42,405 nucleotides of DNA from Agromyces sp. NDB4Y10 (GCF_001620055.1 NZ_LQGY01000037.1:1-42405), one strand, 5' to 3'. Positions 1 to 9,382 are shown, counted from the stretch's first letter. Notes: a model not told the origin generated them from the letters alone. Translations and numbers: made by a program.

Positions 1-75
1 CGGCTCGGCCGGGACCGACGGCTCGGACGGCGTGAGCGGCTCTGCCGGCTCGTCGGGCTGCCTGGGATCGCTCAT
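1..75 (-). CDS. Partial CDS, N-terminus of an unidentified Pro/Glu-rich protein
   Basis: An open frame starts at an ATG with a GAGAGGGG ribosome-binding site just upstream and runs off the left edge without a stop. The 25 visible residues begin MSDPRQPDEPAEPL and are rich in proline, glutamate and serine. This resembles the disordered cytoplasmic N-termini of small actinobacterial membrane proteins such as its DUF4190-type neighbour, but no domain is visible. It lies 27 bases after the stop of the upstream gene in the same direction and is probably co-transcribed with it. Confidence 0.55.
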   Translation of the reverse strand, partial: MSDPRQPDEPAEPLTPSEPSVPAEP

Positions 76-102
76 GTCGAGCCCCTCTCGTACTTCCTTC
101 GA

Positions 103-468
103 TCAGTAGGTGGTGACGTTGCCGCTGCTGATGGCGGCGCCGAGGATGGCGAACCAGACGATCGCGATGATGATGCCGACCACCAGGAGGACGTACCCGA
201 TGATCAGGCCGGCGATCGCGAGGCCGCGGCCCTGCTCGCCCGTCTTCTTGATCTGGCTGAGCGCGATGTGGCCCGTGATGATGCCGACGAGCGGGATGAA
301 GAACGACGACACCAGCGAGACGATCGCGAGGACGTTGGTCTTCTGCGACGCCGGGGCGCCGTAGGACTCCGTACCCGAACCGTACGAGGGCGCGCTGCCG
401 TAGGCGGGCGCGGGTGCGGGCGGGGGCGGCGGGACGTCGGAGCGGTTGGGCTCGTTGGGGTCGGTCAT
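103..468 (-). CDS. DUF4190-type small membrane protein
   Basis: The 121-residue protein has a Pro/Ala/Tyr/Gly-rich cytoplasmic N-terminus (about residues 1-42) and two hydrophobic segments (about 45-68 and 83-112). Between them is the loop GHIALSQIKKTGEQGRG, the signature of DUF4190 proteins (GxxALxxI....GRGLAIAG). The start is an ATG preceded by GAGGAG. A good housekeeping promoter lies just upstream (503-531), so it is transcribed independently of tsaD. The molecular function of DUF4190 proteins is unknown; they are common in actinobacteria. Confidence 0.85.
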   Translation of the reverse strand: MTDPNEPNRSDVPPPPPAPAPAYGSAPSYGSGTESYGAPASQKTNVLAIVSLVSSFFIPLVGIITGHIALSQIKKTGEQGRGLAIAGLIIGYVLLVVGIIIAIVWFAILGAAISSGNVTTY

Positions 469-502
469 GCTGGACTCCTCGTGTGGTTGCCTGGACCCGG
501 CC

Positions 503-531
503 ATGCTGGCAGCGCCACCGGGTGATGTCAA
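503..531 (-). promoter_or_regulatory. SigA-type promoter for the DUF4190 gene
   Basis: On the minus strand a perfect -35 box TTGACA (526-531) is followed after exactly 17 bases by CAGCAT (503-508). The predicted transcription start is near 496, about 28 bases before the ATG. This is one of the best promoter matches in the window. Confidence 0.65.
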
Positions 532-586
532 CGACCGGCGACGCGGGTCGACGCACCCCGTCATGGGGGCGCACACGCCACAGTAG

Positions 587-624
587 CGCCCCGCTCGGGC
601 GCCGCGCATCGGGGAGGACTCCCC
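587..624 (-). terminator. Tandem hairpins after tsaD
   Basis: Two short GC hairpins follow the tsaD stop: GGGGAG/CTCCCC (611-624, 2-base loop) and GCGCCC/GGGCGC (587-603, 5-base loop). There is no U-tract, as is common in high-GC actinobacteria. They separate the tsa operon from the independently promoted DUF4190 gene. Confidence 0.45.
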
Positions 625-632
625 ATTCGCGT

Positions 633-1682
633 TCAGCCCTGGATGTCGGTGACGGGGAGGGTCGAGTCGGCACCGAAGTCGAGCCCCGACGGCTCGTGCC
701 CGGCCATGATGAGCCGCGCGCCCAGCGCCGCGATCATGGCGCCGTTGTCGGTGCACAGCGACAGCGGCGGGATGCGCAGGGCCACGCCCGCGGCATCCGC
801 TCGCTGCTCGGCCACCTCGCGCAGTCGCCGGTTGGCGACGACGCCGCCGCCGAGGAGCAGCCGCGGCACGCCGAGGTCGGTGCACGCGGCGATCGCCTTC
901 GACACGAGCACGTCGACGACGGCCTCGCGGAAGCTCGCGGCGACGTCGGCGAGCGGCACGGGCTCGCCGGCCGCTTCGCGCTGCTCGACCCAGCGGGCGA
1001 CCGCGGTCTTCAGGCCGGAGAACGAGAAGTCGTAGCGGTGGCGCTCGAGGTCCTTCGGCCGCGTGAGTCCGCGCGGGAAGCGGATCGCGTCGGGATCGCC
1101 GCCCACGGCGGCACGGTCGATCTCGGGCCCGCCCGGGTAGGGCAGCCCGAGCAGCCGGGCGACCTTGTCGAACGCCTCGCCCGCCGCGTCGTCGATGGTC
1201 TCGCCGAGCAGCTCGACGTCGGAGTCGAGGTCGCGCACGAGCAGCAGCGACGTGTGCCCGCCCGACACGAGCAGGGCCACGCTCGGCGTCTCGAGCGGGC
1301 GGTCGCCGATGAGATCGGCGCCGACATGGCCCACGAGGTGGTTCACGGCGTAGACCGGCTTCTCGAGCGAGAGCGCGAGCGCCTTCGCCGCCCCCACCCC
1401 GACCATCAGCGCCCCGGCGAGCCCGGGCCCGTTCGTCACGGCGACCGCATCGAGGTCGGCGAGGTCGACGGACGCCTCGTCGAGGGCCGCCCGGATGGTC
1501 GGGCCGAGGGCCTCGAGATGCGCGCGTGCGGCGACCTCGGGCACCACGCCGCCGTAGCGCGCGTGCTCCTCCATCGACGAGGCGATCGCGTTGGCGAGGA
1601 GCTCGGTGCCTCGGACGATGCCGACGCCGGTCTCGTCGCACGAGGTCTCGATGCCGAGCACGAGCGGGGCGTCGCGGTTCAC
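633..1682 (-). CDS. tsaD: tRNA N6-threonylcarbamoyladenosine transferase TsaD
   Basis: TsaD transfers the threonylcarbamoyl group from TC-AMP to A37 of ANN-decoding tRNAs, in complex with TsaB and TsaE. The 349-residue protein opens with the ASKHA fold sequence [15 protein letters not shown]. It has the metal-binding HLVGH motif (H115, H119), the nucleotide loop [10 protein letters not shown] (about 137-146) and [11 protein letters not shown]. Length is normal for the family. It starts at a GTG that overlaps the rimI stop by four bases, so translation is probably coupled. It is the last gene of alr-tsaE-tsaB-rimI-tsaD. TsaC, which makes TC-AMP, is not in the window. Confidence 0.96.
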   Translation of the reverse strand: MNRDAPLVLGIETSCDETGVGIVRGTELLANAIASSMEEHARYGGVVPEVAARAHLEALGPTIRAALDEASVDLADLDAVAVTNGPGLAGALMVGVGAAKALALSLEKPVYAVNHLVGHVGADLIGDRPLETPSVALLVSGGHTSLLLVRDLDSDVELLGETIDDAAGEAFDKVARLLGLPYPGGPEIDRAAVGGDPDAIRFPRGLTRPKDLERHRYDFSFSGLKTAVARWVEQREAAGEPVPLADVAASFREAVVDVLVSKAIAACTDLGVPRLLLGGGVVANRRLREVAEQRADAAGVALRIPPLSLCTDNGAMIAALGARLIMAGHEPSGLDFGADSTLPVTDIQG

Positions 1683-2239
1683 GGGGCGTCTCCTGCGGGG
1701 GTCTGCGTGGTGGGCGTCGGGGCCGGGTCGCGTGCGTCGTCGACGATGGCGACGGATGACGCGGGGCGGGCGACCGCCGGCGGCACCGCCAGTCGCATGA
1801 CGACCGCGTCGACGCCGTCGGGCTGGTAGTAGCCGCGGCGCACGTCGATCTCGACGAAGCCCAGCGACTCGTACAGGCCGCGAGCGACCGGATTGTCGGC
1901 CCGCACCTCGAGGAAGAGCTCGGTGACGCCGCGGCGTCGCGCCTCGTCGATGAGCGCGTGCATCAGGGCGCGCCCGAGCCCGGCACCGCGACGCGACGGG
2001 TCGACGGCGATGGTCTGGATGTCGCCCTGGCCGGAGCCCCGCGGGGCGAGGAGCCCGGCATAGGCGAGGATCGCCTCGGGGTCCCGGTCGTCGATCGCCA
2101 CGAGGTAGTGGGTGTGCTGCGCCGACAGCTCCGAGCGCATCGCCGACTCCGGCCAGGCGTCGGAGGCGAACGTCGCGCGCTCGAGCGCCATGACGGCGTC
2201 GAGGTCGTCGGGACGCGCGTGCCGCAGCATGAGGCTCAT
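1679..2239 (-). CDS. rimI: Ribosomal protein S18 alanine N-acetyltransferase RimI
   Basis: This is a GNAT-fold acetyltransferase of 186 residues. The acetyl-CoA loop is the segment [15 protein letters not shown], followed by the typical [21 protein letters not shown] region of RimI. In the family the substrate is the N-terminal alanine of S18. Its position between tsaB and tsaD is the classical actinobacterial arrangement. It overlaps tsaB upstream (ATGA) and tsaD downstream (GTGA) by four bases. A C-terminal extension of about 35 residues rich in Ala, Pro and Thr follows the core and is not needed for the fold. Confidence 0.92.
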   Translation of the reverse strand: MSLMLRHARPDDLDAVMALERATFASDAWPESAMRSELSAQHTHYLVAIDDRDPEAILAYAGLLAPRGSGQGDIQTIAVDPSRRGAGLGRALMHALIDEARRRGVTELFLEVRADNPVARGLYESLGFVEIDVRRGYYQPDGVDAVVMRLAVPPAVARPASSVAIVDDARDPAPTPTTQTPAGDAP

Positions 2240-2859
2240 CCGAGCACCCGCTTCGGGCCGGCCGACACGGTCACGTCGGGTGCGCGGAGGTAGAGCGGCT
2301 CGTCGTCGGCGAGCGGCAGGCGCCCGGTGGCGTAAGCGAGCTCGGCGAGCAGTCCGAGCGCGCCGGCCGATACGCGGTCGGCGTCGAGGCGCATGCCGCC
2401 GGCCTCGGGCACCGCGTCCCGCGGAGCGAGGCGCGGACCGCCGCTGCGCACGGGCAGGCCGTCGGCGTCGAGTCCGTCGTACTCGGACACGGCGGACTCG
2501 CGCCGTCGAGCATCGGTGACGACCTGCAGCCTCCCGGTGCCGCCGTCGACGTACCAGGCGAAGGCGATCGCGTCGTGGCTCACCACCGGGACGAACGGCC
2601 GGTTGGCGCCGAGGGCGAAGGCGTGGGCGGCGGCGATGCCGACGCGCAGGCCGGTGAAGGGACCGGGCCCCATGCCCGCCGCGACGGCGGAGAGGTCGGC
2701 GGGCCGGACGCCCGCGGCCGCCAGGGCGTCGCGGATGAACCCGCCGACGACCTCGGCGTGCCGCATGGTGTCGGCCGTGCCCGCCTCGGCGAGGACGCCG
2801 GCCTCCCGGTCGACCACGGCGACGCTCGTGCCCGTGGACGTGTCGATCGCGAGGAGCAT
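2236..2859 (-). CDS. tsaB: t6A biosynthesis protein TsaB
   Basis: TsaB is the inactive ASKHA paralogue that scaffolds TsaD and TsaE in threonylcarbamoyl-tRNA synthesis. The 207-residue protein begins [17 protein letters not shown] and contains the [13 protein letters not shown] motif (about residues 67-79), both diagnostic of TsaB. It starts at an ATG ten bases after the tsaE stop. The HLVGH metal motif of TsaD is absent, as expected. Confidence 0.93.
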   Translation of the reverse strand: MLLAIDTSTGTSVAVVDREAGVLAEAGTADTMRHAEVVGGFIRDALAAAGVRPADLSAVAAGMGPGPFTGLRVGIAAAHAFALGANRPFVPVVSHDAIAFAWYVDGGTGRLQVVTDARRRESAVSEYDGLDADGLPVRSGGPRLAPRDAVPEAGGMRLDADRVSAGALGLLAELAYATGRLPLADDEPLYLRAPDVTVSAGPKRVLG

Positions 2860-2869
2860 GGCTTCCAGC

Positions 2870-3433
2870 CTAGTTCGCGGCGTCGCGCGCGGAGCCGGGT
2901 CCGGCCTCGAGCCGAACCGCCGTGGCGTACGGCGTGTCCGCCCAGCGCGGCCCGTGCCCGACGAGCTCGACGGTGCGGGGCTCGTCGGACTCGAGGTCCT
3001 CCTCCGCGTCCGACGCGTGCTCCGCGTCGTCTCCGTCGGTCGCGACGCCGCCCCGCCGTCGGGCGATCACCACCTCGAGCCACGAGTCGCTGACCCCGTC
3101 GAGCAGGCCCGCGCCCCACTCGACGACGACCGCCGCGTGGTCGAAGTCGAGGTCGAGGTCCTCGAGCTCGGCCGCCCCGGACAGGCGGTAGGCGTCGACG
3201 TGCACGAGCGGCGCCCCGCCGACGAGGCTGGGGTGCGTGCGGGCGAGCACGAAGGTCGGACTCTGCACCGGACCGCGGACCCCGAGTCCGTCGCCGATGC
3301 CGCGCGTCAGCGTGGTCTTGCCGGCGCCCAGGGGTCCGGTGAGCACGACGAGGTCGCCCGCACGCAGCTGCCGGCCGAGTTCGCGGCCGAGCTCCTCCAT
3401 CGCGTCGGCGTCGGGCACGATGCGGGTGCTCAT
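2870..3433 (-). CDS. tsaE: t6A biosynthesis ATPase TsaE
   Basis: TsaE is the P-loop ATPase that regenerates the TsaB-TsaD complex. The Walker A sequence is TGPLGAGKTTLTRG (K39, T40). SPTFVLARTH and HVDAYRLSGAAELEDLDLD follow, the usual TsaE core, and VVVEWGAGLL matches the family's WxE/WAE region. The chosen ATG overlaps the alr stop by four bases; the longer open frame upstream is only a shadow over alr. At 187 residues it is longer than the usual 150-160 because of a run of Asp/Glu residues (about 133-150) in the C-terminal part, probably a disordered loop. Confidence 0.93.
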   Translation of the reverse strand: MSTRIVPDADAMEELGRELGRQLRAGDLVVLTGPLGAGKTTLTRGIGDGLGVRGPVQSPTFVLARTHPSLVGGAPLVHVDAYRLSGAAELEDLDLDFDHAAVVVEWGAGLLDGVSDSWLEVVIARRRGGVATDGDDAEHASDAEEDLESDEPRTVELVGHGPRWADTPYATAVRLEAGPGSARDAAN

Positions 3434-4569
3434 GCGTCCTCCACGTGGGTGCGCGGAACTCGCGGCCCGATGCGCGTGACGATCTCGTAGCCGATGGTGT
3501 CGGCGGCGGCGCCCCAGTCGTCGGCGGAGGGCGCTCCCGCCTGCGGGTCGCCGACGAGCACCACCTCGTCGCCCACGGCCACCTCGTCGTCGCCCACGTC
3601 CACCAGGAACTGGTCCATCGCGATGCGGCCCACCACGGGATGGCGGCGTCCGCCGATGAGGACCTCGGCCCGACCCGACGCCTGCCGCGGCACGCCGTCC
3701 GCGTAGCCGAGCGGCACGAGCGCGAGCGTGGTCTCGCGCTCCGCGCGCCAGACGTGGTTGTACGAGACCCCCGTGCCGGGGTCGACCCGCCGCACCGCGG
3801 CGACGCGGCCGCGCAGGGTCATGACGGGCGTCAGGCCGAGGTCGGCCGCGGTCGTGCCGTCGCCGAACGGGGGGACGCCGTAGAGTCCGATGCCGATGCG
3901 GACCAGGTCGAGCCGGGCCTCGGGGAACCGCAGGGCCGCGGCCGTGGACGCGAGGTGCCGCAGTTCGGGGCGGAGGCCCGCCCGGCGCGCCTCGTCGACG
4001 CCGCGGAGGAAGGCGGCGAGCTGCTCGGCGTCGGTGTCCGGCGAGGTGTTCGCGAGGTGGCTGAAGATCCCCCGCACGTGGATGCGTCCGGCGGCCTCGA
4101 GCTCCGCGGCGCGTTCGACGGCGGCCGGCCAGTCCTCGGGGGCGATGCCGTTGCGGCTGAGGCCGGTGTCGAGCTTGAGGTGCACGTTCGCCGTGCGGTC
4201 GACGGATGCCGCGGCATCCGCCATCGCCTCGAGCTGGGCGACGGACGAGACGCCGAGGTCGACGTCGCGCTCGATCGCGTCGGCGAACCGGGCGTCGGGG
4301 TCGTGCAGCCATGCGAGGACGGGCGCGTCGATGCCCGCCTCGCGGAGCGCGAGCGCCTCGTGGAGGTCGGCCACGCCGAGCCATCCGGCGCCCCCCTCGA
4401 GCGCGGCGCGGGCGACCGGCACGGCGCCGTGACCGTACGCGTCGGCCTTGACGACCGCCATGACGGCGGCCGGGGCCACCCGCTCGCCGATGGTGCGGAG
4501 GTTGCGGCGGACGGCATCGAGGTCGATGACCGCCTCGCGGAAGGGGCCGGGCAGGGATCGGTCGGTCAC
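3430..4569 (-). CDS. alr: Alanine racemase
   Basis: This PLP enzyme interconverts L- and D-alanine for peptidoglycan. The 379-residue protein has the PLP-lysine motif VVKADAYGHGA (K41), the phosphate-binding segment RIGIGLYG (about 224-231) and the catalytic tyrosine in GVSYNHVW (Y270). It has a GTG start overlapping the acpS stop (GTGA). Alr directly before tsaE is a common actinobacterial order. Within the gene lies an 18-bp perfect palindrome (4203-4220), a double GGATGCC word that encodes ADAAAS. Confidence 0.96.
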   Translation of the reverse strand: MTDRSLPGPFREAVIDLDAVRRNLRTIGERVAPAAVMAVVKADAYGHGAVPVARAALEGGAGWLGVADLHEALALREAGIDAPVLAWLHDPDARFADAIERDVDLGVSSVAQLEAMADAAASVDRTANVHLKLDTGLSRNGIAPEDWPAAVERAAELEAAGRIHVRGIFSHLANTSPDTDAEQLAAFLRGVDEARRAGLRPELRHLASTAAALRFPEARLDLVRIGIGLYGVPPFGDGTTAADLGLTPVMTLRGRVAAVRRVDPGTGVSYNHVWRAERETTLALVPLGYADGVPRQASGRAEVLIGGRRHPVVGRIAMDQFLVDVGDDEVAVGDEVVLVGDPQAGAPSADDWGAAADTIGYEIVTRIGPRVPRTHVEDA

Positions 4570-4940
4570 GGCGTGGTTCCTCGGGTCTCGGCTCGCTCGA
4601 GCACCACGAAGGCGCTCGCGATGCCGGCGTCGTGGCTCATGGAGAGGTGCACCCGGTCGATGCCGAGGTCGGCGACGTGTCGGGAGAGCGCGCCGGACAG
4701 CGCGAAGTCGGGATTGCCGTCGGCGTCGTTCACGATGCGCATGTCGTGCCAGCGGATGACGGCGTGCCCCCCGAGCGCCTTGATCAGCGCCTCCTTGGCG
4801 GCGAAGCGGGCGGCGAGCGACCGCGCGGGCCGGTTGCGTTCGCTCTCAGCGAACAACCGGTCGCGCAGGGCCGGGGTGCGCTCGAGCGAGCGCTCGAAGC
4901 GCGCGATGTCGACCACGTCGATGCCGATGCCCGCGATCAC
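4566..4940 (-). CDS. acpS: Holo-[acyl-carrier-protein] synthase AcpS
   Basis: AcpS moves the 4'-phosphopantetheine arm from CoA to apo-ACP. The 124-residue protein has both family signatures: GIGIDVVDIARF at the N-terminus (Mg-binding Asp) and ARFAAKEALIKALG in the middle. It starts at a GTG with GAGGAGG eight bases upstream. It sits between glmS and alr; coaA, the first enzyme of CoA synthesis, lies just beyond glmS. Confidence 0.94.
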   Translation of the reverse strand: MIAGIGIDVVDIARFERSLERTPALRDRLFAESERNRPARSLAARFAAKEALIKALGGHAVIRWHDMRIVNDADGNPDFALSGALSRHVADLGIDRVHLSMSHDAGIASAFVVLERAETRGTTP

Positions 4941-4984
4941 GCGATCCTCCTCGACTCCACGTTTCCGAGTCTGCCGTACCCGTG

Positions 4985-5019
4985 CCGTCGCGGGCGCCGA
5001 TGACCGGCGCCCGCGACGG
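4985..5019 (-). terminator. Strong hairpin terminator after glmS
   Basis: A perfect 15-bp stem (CCGTCGCGGGCGCCG and its complement) with a 5-base loop follows the glmS stop by a few bases. No U-run follows, typical of GC-rich genomes. It should end most glmS transcripts, but read-through could supply acpS, for which I see no convincing promoter. Confidence 0.7.
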
Positions 5020-5024
5020 AGCGG

Positions 5025-6875
5025 TCACTCGACCGTGACGGACTTCGCCAGGTTGCGCGGCTGGTCGACGTCGAGGCCCTTCGCCTGCGAGAGCTCCATC
5101 GCGAAGATCTGCAGCGGCACGACGGCCAGCAGCGGCTCGAACAGCGGTCCGGCGAGCGGGATGCGGATGACCTCGTCGGCGAACGGGAGCACCGCGGCGT
5201 CGCCCGCCTCGGCGATCGCGATGACGCGAGCGCCGCGGGCGCGGATCTCCTGGATGTTCGAGACGACCTTCGGGTGGAGGGTCGCCGAGCCGCGCGGGCT
5301 CGGGACGACCACGAACACCGGCTGGCCCGGCTCGATCAGGGCGATCGGGCCGTGCTTGAGCTCGCCCGCGGCGAAGCCCTCGGCGTGGATGTACGCGAGC
5401 TCCTTGAGCTTCAGCGCGCCCTCGAGCGCGATCGGGTAGCCCACGTGGCGGCCGAGGAAGAGCACCGAGCGGGTGTCGCTCATCCAGTGCGCGAGCTCGC
5501 CCACGCGCTCGCCCTGCTCGAGGACGGTCGTGATCTTCTCGGGGATCGCCTGCAGCTCGGCGACCTGCGCCGCGAGCTCCTCCTCCGAGAGGGTGCCGCG
5601 CACGCGCGCGAGGTGGAGGCCGAACAGGTAGAGGGCCGTGATCTGCGCCACGAAGGCCTTGGTCGACGCGACCGCGACCTCGGGGCCGGCGTGCGTGTAG
5701 ACCGCCGCGTCGGACTCGCGCGGGATGGTCGCGCCCTGGGTGTTGCAGACCGAGATGGCCTTCGCGCCCTGCTCGCGGGCGTACTTGACGGCCATGAGCG
5801 TGTCCATCGTCTCGCCCGACTGGCTGATCGAGACGACGAGCGTGCCGTCGTCGATGACCGGCTCGCGGTAGCGGAACTCGTGGCTCAGCTCGACCTCGAC
5901 CGGGATCCGTGCCCACTGCTCGATGGCGTACTTCGAGACCATGCCCGCGTAGGCGGCGGTGCCGCACGCCACGACGGTGATGCGCCGGATGGACCGGAGC
6001 GCGTCGTCGCCGAGCTGGTCGAGTTCGGGGATCGAGACCACGCCGTCGACGATGCGACCGCGGATGGTGTTCGCCACGGCGTCGGGCTGCTCGGCGACCT
6101 CCTTCGCCATGAACGAGGACCAGCCGCCCTTCTCGGCCGCGGAGGCGTCCCACGCGACGTCGAACGGCTCGACCTCGACCGCGTTGCCGTCGAAGTCGGT
6201 CACGGTGACCTCGCCCGCGGTGATCGCGACGATCTGGTCCTGGCCGATCGCGACGGCGCGCTTGGTGAACTCGACGAAGGCCGCGACGTCCGAGCCGAGG
6301 AAGTTCTCGCCATCGCCGAGGCCGATGACCAGCGGCGAGTTGCGGCGGGCGCCGACGACCACGCCGGGCTCGTCCTTGTGGACCGCGAGGAGCGTGAAGG
6401 CACCCTCGAGGCGGCGGACGGTGCGACGGAAGGCCTCGCGCAGGTCGCCCGTGGCGCGGTACTCCCGGCCGAGGAGGACCGCGGCCACCTCGGTGTCGGT
6501 CTCGCTGAGGAACTCCGCGCCGTCGGCGAGGAGCTCCTCCTTCAGCTCGGAGAAGTTCTCGATGATGCCGTTGTGGATGAGCGCGAGCTTGTCGTCGTCA
6601 GCCAGGTGCGGGTGGGCGTTGCGGTCGGTCGGGCCGCCGTGGGTCGCCCAGCGGGTGTGCCCGATGCCGGTGCCACCGCGGTGGATCGGGTGGCGGCCGA
6701 GCTCGTCGGCGAGGACCTGCAGCTTGCCGGCGCGCTTGGCGAACTCGAGGTCGCCCTCGTCATCGACGACGGCGACGCCGGCCGAGTCGTAGCCACGGTA
6801 TTCGAGGCGGCGCAGGCCACCCATGAGGACGTCGAGGCTGTTGCGCTCTCCGACGTATCCGACGATTCCACACAT
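5025..6875 (-). CDS. glmS: Glucosamine-fructose-6-phosphate aminotransferase (isomerizing) GlmS
   Basis: GlmS makes glucosamine-6-phosphate from fructose-6-phosphate and glutamine, the entry to UDP-GlcNAc. The protein begins MCGIVGYVG, so Cys2 becomes the N-terminal glutaminase nucleophile after Met removal. This fixes the start at the ATG; the GTG two codons upstream would block the enzyme. Glutaminase motifs ([16 protein letters not shown]) fill about residues 1-230. Two SIS sugar-isomerase domains follow ([39 protein letters not shown]). The end [13 protein letters not shown] is the family's standard C-terminus. It is 616 residues and diverges from coaA. The mRNA looks leaderless. Confidence 0.97.
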   Translation of the reverse strand: MCGIVGYVGERNSLDVLMGGLRRLEYRGYDSAGVAVVDDEGDLEFAKRAGKLQVLADELGRHPIHRGGTGIGHTRWATHGGPTDRNAHPHLADDDKLALIHNGIIENFSELKEELLADGAEFLSETDTEVAAVLLGREYRATGDLREAFRRTVRRLEGAFTLLAVHKDEPGVVVGARRNSPLVIGLGDGENFLGSDVAAFVEFTKRAVAIGQDQIVAITAGEVTVTDFDGNAVEVEPFDVAWDASAAEKGGWSSFMAKEVAEQPDAVANTIRGRIVDGVVSIPELDQLGDDALRSIRRITVVACGTAAYAGMVSKYAIEQWARIPVEVELSHEFRYREPVIDDGTLVVSISQSGETMDTLMAVKYAREQGAKAISVCNTQGATIPRESDAAVYTHAGPEVAVASTKAFVAQITALYLFGLHLARVRGTLSEEELAAQVAELQAIPEKITTVLEQGERVGELAHWMSDTRSVLFLGRHVGYPIALEGALKLKELAYIHAEGFAAGELKHGPIALIEPGQPVFVVVPSPRGSATLHPKVVSNIQEIRARGARVIAIAEAGDAAVLPFADEVIRIPLAGPLFEPLLAVVPLQIFAMELSQAKGLDVDQPRNLAKSVTVE

Positions 6876-6882
6876 GCGCACG

Positions 6883-6888
6883 ATCCTA
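6883..6888 (-). promoter_or_regulatory. -10 element for a leaderless glmS transcript
   Basis: TAGGAT on the minus strand ends exactly seven bases before the glmS ATG, so transcription would start at or next to the start codon. No Shine-Dalgarno sequence precedes the ATG. The TANNNT-N7-ATG layout is the known pattern of leaderless actinobacterial genes. No clear -35 box is present. Confidence 0.55.
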
Positions 6889-6943
6889 CCGGCGTGTTCC
6901 TGAGCGCCGGACCGATGGCCCGCGACCGCGCTCGGGCCGCGAC

Positions 6944-6949
6944 TACACT
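6944..6949 (+). promoter_or_regulatory. -10 element for a leaderless coaA transcript
   Basis: TACACT ends six bases before the coaA GTG start and there is no ribosome-binding site. A leaderless mRNA starting at or near the GTG is therefore likely. The glmS and coaA promoters face away from each other within an 80-base spacer. Confidence 0.55.
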
Positions 6950-6955
6950 GTCACG

Positions 6956-7912
6956 GTGCCGGATCCGCAGAGCCCGTCGACGCACGCTCCCCAGATCTCC
7001 CCGTTCATCGAACTGAGCCGGGCCGACTGGGCGGCGCTCGCCCCGTCGATGCCGTCGCCGCTGCGCGAGACCGAGATCGTCCAGCTCCGCGGGCTCGGCG
7101 AGCCGCTCGACCCGGTCGAGGTGGCCGAGGTCTACCTGCCGCTCAGCCGGCTGCTGAACCTCTACGTCGGGGGCACCAAGGCGCTGCACGAGGTCACCAG
7201 CACGTTCCTGCGCGAGCGGTTCGCGTCGACCCCGTTCGTGATCGGCGTCGCGGGCTCGGTCGCCGTGGGCAAGTCGACGATCGCGCGACTGCTCCGGGAA
7301 CTCCTCGCGCGCTGGGAGCACACGCCCCGCGTCGAGCTGGTCACCACCGACGGCTTCCTGTTCCCCAACGCCGAGCTCGAGCGTCGCGGTCTCATGGAGC
7401 GCAAGGGGTTCCCCGAGTCGTACGACCGCCGCGCGCTGCTGCGCTTCGTCAGCGAGGTGAAGGCCGGCGCCCCCGAGGTGCGTGCGCCGTTCTACTCGCA
7501 CCTCGCGTACGACATCATCCCCGACGCGCAGGTCACGGTGCGGCGACCGGACGTGCTCATCGTCGAGGGGCTCAACGTTCTCCAGCCGGCCTCGCCGGGC
7601 CACAAGCTCGCGGTGAGCGACCTGTTCGACTTCAGCATCTACGTCGATGCGCGCACGAGCGACATCGCCCGCTGGTACGAGGAGCGCTTCCTCAAGCTCC
7701 AGCGCGGCGCGTTCACGAACCCGCGCTCGTACTTCCACCGGTTCGCGAGCCTCAGCGAGGACGAGGCGCGCGCCCGCGCGCGGTCGATCTGGCAGTCGAT
7801 CAACGAGCCGAACCTGCTCCAGAACATCCGTCCCACGCGGTCGCGCGCGTCGCTCGTGCTCCGCAAGGGCAGTGACCACGCGGTCTCGAGCGTCCTGCTG
7901 CGCAAGCTCTGA
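6956..7912 (+). CDS. coaA: Type I pantothenate kinase CoaA
   Basis: CoaA phosphorylates pantothenate, the committed step of CoA synthesis. The 318-residue protein has the P-loop [15 protein letters not shown] (K106), the [12 protein letters not shown] segment and [11 protein letters not shown], all diagnostic of the bacterial type I kinase. The start is a GTG with no Shine-Dalgarno. It is one of three plus-strand genes in the window and converges on glmM. Confidence 0.96.
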   Translation: MPDPQSPSTHAPQISPFIELSRADWAALAPSMPSPLRETEIVQLRGLGEPLDPVEVAEVYLPLSRLLNLYVGGTKALHEVTSTFLRERFASTPFVIGVAGSVAVGKSTIARLLRELLARWEHTPRVELVTTDGFLFPNAELERRGLMERKGFPESYDRRALLRFVSEVKAGAPEVRAPFYSHLAYDIIPDAQVTVRRPDVLIVEGLNVLQPASPGHKLAVSDLFDFSIYVDARTSDIARWYEERFLKLQRGAFTNPRSYFHRFASLSEDEARARARSIWQSINEPNLLQNIRPTRSRASLVLRKGSDHAVSSVLLRKL

Positions 7913-7928
7913 CGCGCGGTCCGGCGCA

Positions 7929-7956
7929 GGTGACGGATGCCGCGGCATCCGTCACC
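7929..7956. terminator. Perfect 28-bp palindrome between convergent coaA and glmM
   Basis: The two halves (GGTGACGGATGCCG and its complement CGGCATCCGTCACC) pair without mismatch. The spacer lies between two converging genes, so the palindrome probably works as a bidirectional terminator. Its core is an inverted pair of the GGATGCC word, with a third copy at 7969-7975. It lacks a loop in the fully paired form; a real RNA hairpin would open a few central bases. Confidence 0.6.
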
Positions 7957-7999
7957 TCGAGGGCGAGCGGATGCCGCGGCGACGCCGTGGGACGGCGGG

Positions 8000-9361
8000 T
8001 CAGTTGGCGAGGCGCTCGCGCACCACGGCCGCGAGCTTCTCGGCGTGGGCCTCGGCGGCCTGCTGGTCGGCGGCCTCGACCATGACGCGCACCATGGGCT
8101 CGGTGCCCGAGGGGCGGAGGAGCACCCGGCCGGTGTCGCCCAGCTCGGCCTCGGCGGCCCGCACCGCGGACGCGATCTCGGCGTCGTCGGCCATCGCGTG
8201 GTGGTCGACGCCGCGCACGTTGACGAGCACCTGCGGGTACACGGTCATGATCGAGGCGAGCTCGGCGAGCGACTTGCCGGTGCGGGCCATCTCGGCGACC
8301 AAGTGGAGCCCGGTGAGCACGCCGTCGCCCGTGGTCGCGAACTCGCTCATGATGACGTGACCCGACTGCTCGCCGCCGAGCGCGAACCCGCCCTCGGCGA
8401 GGGCCTCGAGCACGTAGCGGTCGCCGACCTTGGTCTCGACGACGCGGATGCCGCGCTCGGCCATCGCGCGCTTCAGGCCGAGGTTCGACATGACCGTGAC
8501 GACGAGGGTGTCGTCGGTGAGCGTGCCGCGCTCCTGCATCGACACCGCGAGGATCGCCATGATGCGGTCGCCGTCGACCACGTTGCCGTCGGCGTCCACG
8601 GCCAGGCAGCGGTCGGCGTCGCCGTCGTGCGCGATGCCCACGTCGGCGCCGTGCTCGCGCACGGCCTGCTGCAGCAGCTCGAGGTGGGTGGAGCCCACGC
8701 CGTCGTTGATGTTCATGCCGTCCGGGTCGGCGCCGATGACGACGACCTCGGCGCCCGCGTCGCGGAAGGTCTCGGGCGAGACGCCGGCGGCCGCGCCGTG
8801 GGCGCAGTCGAGCACGACCTTCAGTCCCTCGAGCCGGTTCGGCAGCGTGGCGAGCAGGTGCACGACGTAGCGGTCCTCGGCGTCCGCGAAGCGGCGGATG
8901 CGGCCGACGCCGTCGCCGGTCGGGGCGAGCTTCTGCCGGCCGAGGTAGGACTCGATGCGGTCTTCGACCTCGTCGGGGAGCTTGGTGCCGCCGAACGAGA
9001 AGAACTTGATGCCGTTGTCGGGCGCGGGATTGTGCGACGCCGAGATCATCACGCCGAAGTCGGCGCGGATGCTGTCGATGAGGAACGCCGTCGCGGGCGT
9101 GGGGATGACGCCCGCATCGAGCACGTCGACGCCGGAGCTCGCAAGTCCGGCGGAGACGGCGGCGGTGAGGAACTCACCGGAGACGCGGGGGTCGCGCGCG
9201 ACGACGGCCACGGGGCGGCGGCCGGCGGCGCGGAGTTCATCGGCGTGCCGGCCCTGGGTGAGGACTGCGGCAGCCGCCTGGGCGAGGCCCAGGGCCAGGT
9301 CAGCCGTGAGTTCACGGTTGGCCAGGCCCCGGACCCCGTCGGTTCCGAAGAGCCGAGGCAT
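8000..9361 (-). CDS. glmM: Phosphoglucosamine mutase GlmM
   Basis: GlmM converts glucosamine-6-phosphate to glucosamine-1-phosphate, the step after GlmS. The 453-residue protein starts [12 protein letters not shown]. It has the phosphoserine loop [13 protein letters not shown] (catalytic S109), the Mg-binding [11 protein letters not shown], the sugar loop GGEQSGHVI and the phosphate-binding [11 protein letters not shown]. The start lies 21 bases after the rpsI stop, an order common in actinobacteria. It may be expressed by read-through from rplM-rpsI. Confidence 0.97.
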   Translation of the reverse strand: MPRLFGTDGVRGLANRELTADLALGLAQAAAAVLTQGRHADELRAAGRRPVAVVARDPRVSGEFLTAAVSAGLASSGVDVLDAGVIPTPATAFLIDSIRADFGVMISASHNPAPDNGIKFFSFGGTKLPDEVEDRIESYLGRQKLAPTGDGVGRIRRFADAEDRYVVHLLATLPNRLEGLKVVLDCAHGAAAGVSPETFRDAGAEVVVIGADPDGMNINDGVGSTHLELLQQAVREHGADVGIAHDGDADRCLAVDADGNVVDGDRIMAILAVSMQERGTLTDDTLVVTVMSNLGLKRAMAERGIRVVETKVGDRYVLEALAEGGFALGGEQSGHVIMSEFATTGDGVLTGLHLVAEMARTGKSLAELASIMTVYPQVLVNVRGVDHHAMADDAEIASAVRAAEAELGDTGRVLLRPSGTEPMVRVMVEAADQQAAEAHAEKLAAVVRERLAN

Positions 9362-9382
9362 ACGGGGGACCCGTTCTCGCGC

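Noticed and set aside
6876..6881. GTG start two codons upstream for glmS
   Set aside because: Cys must directly follow the initiator Met to be the glutaminase nucleophile.
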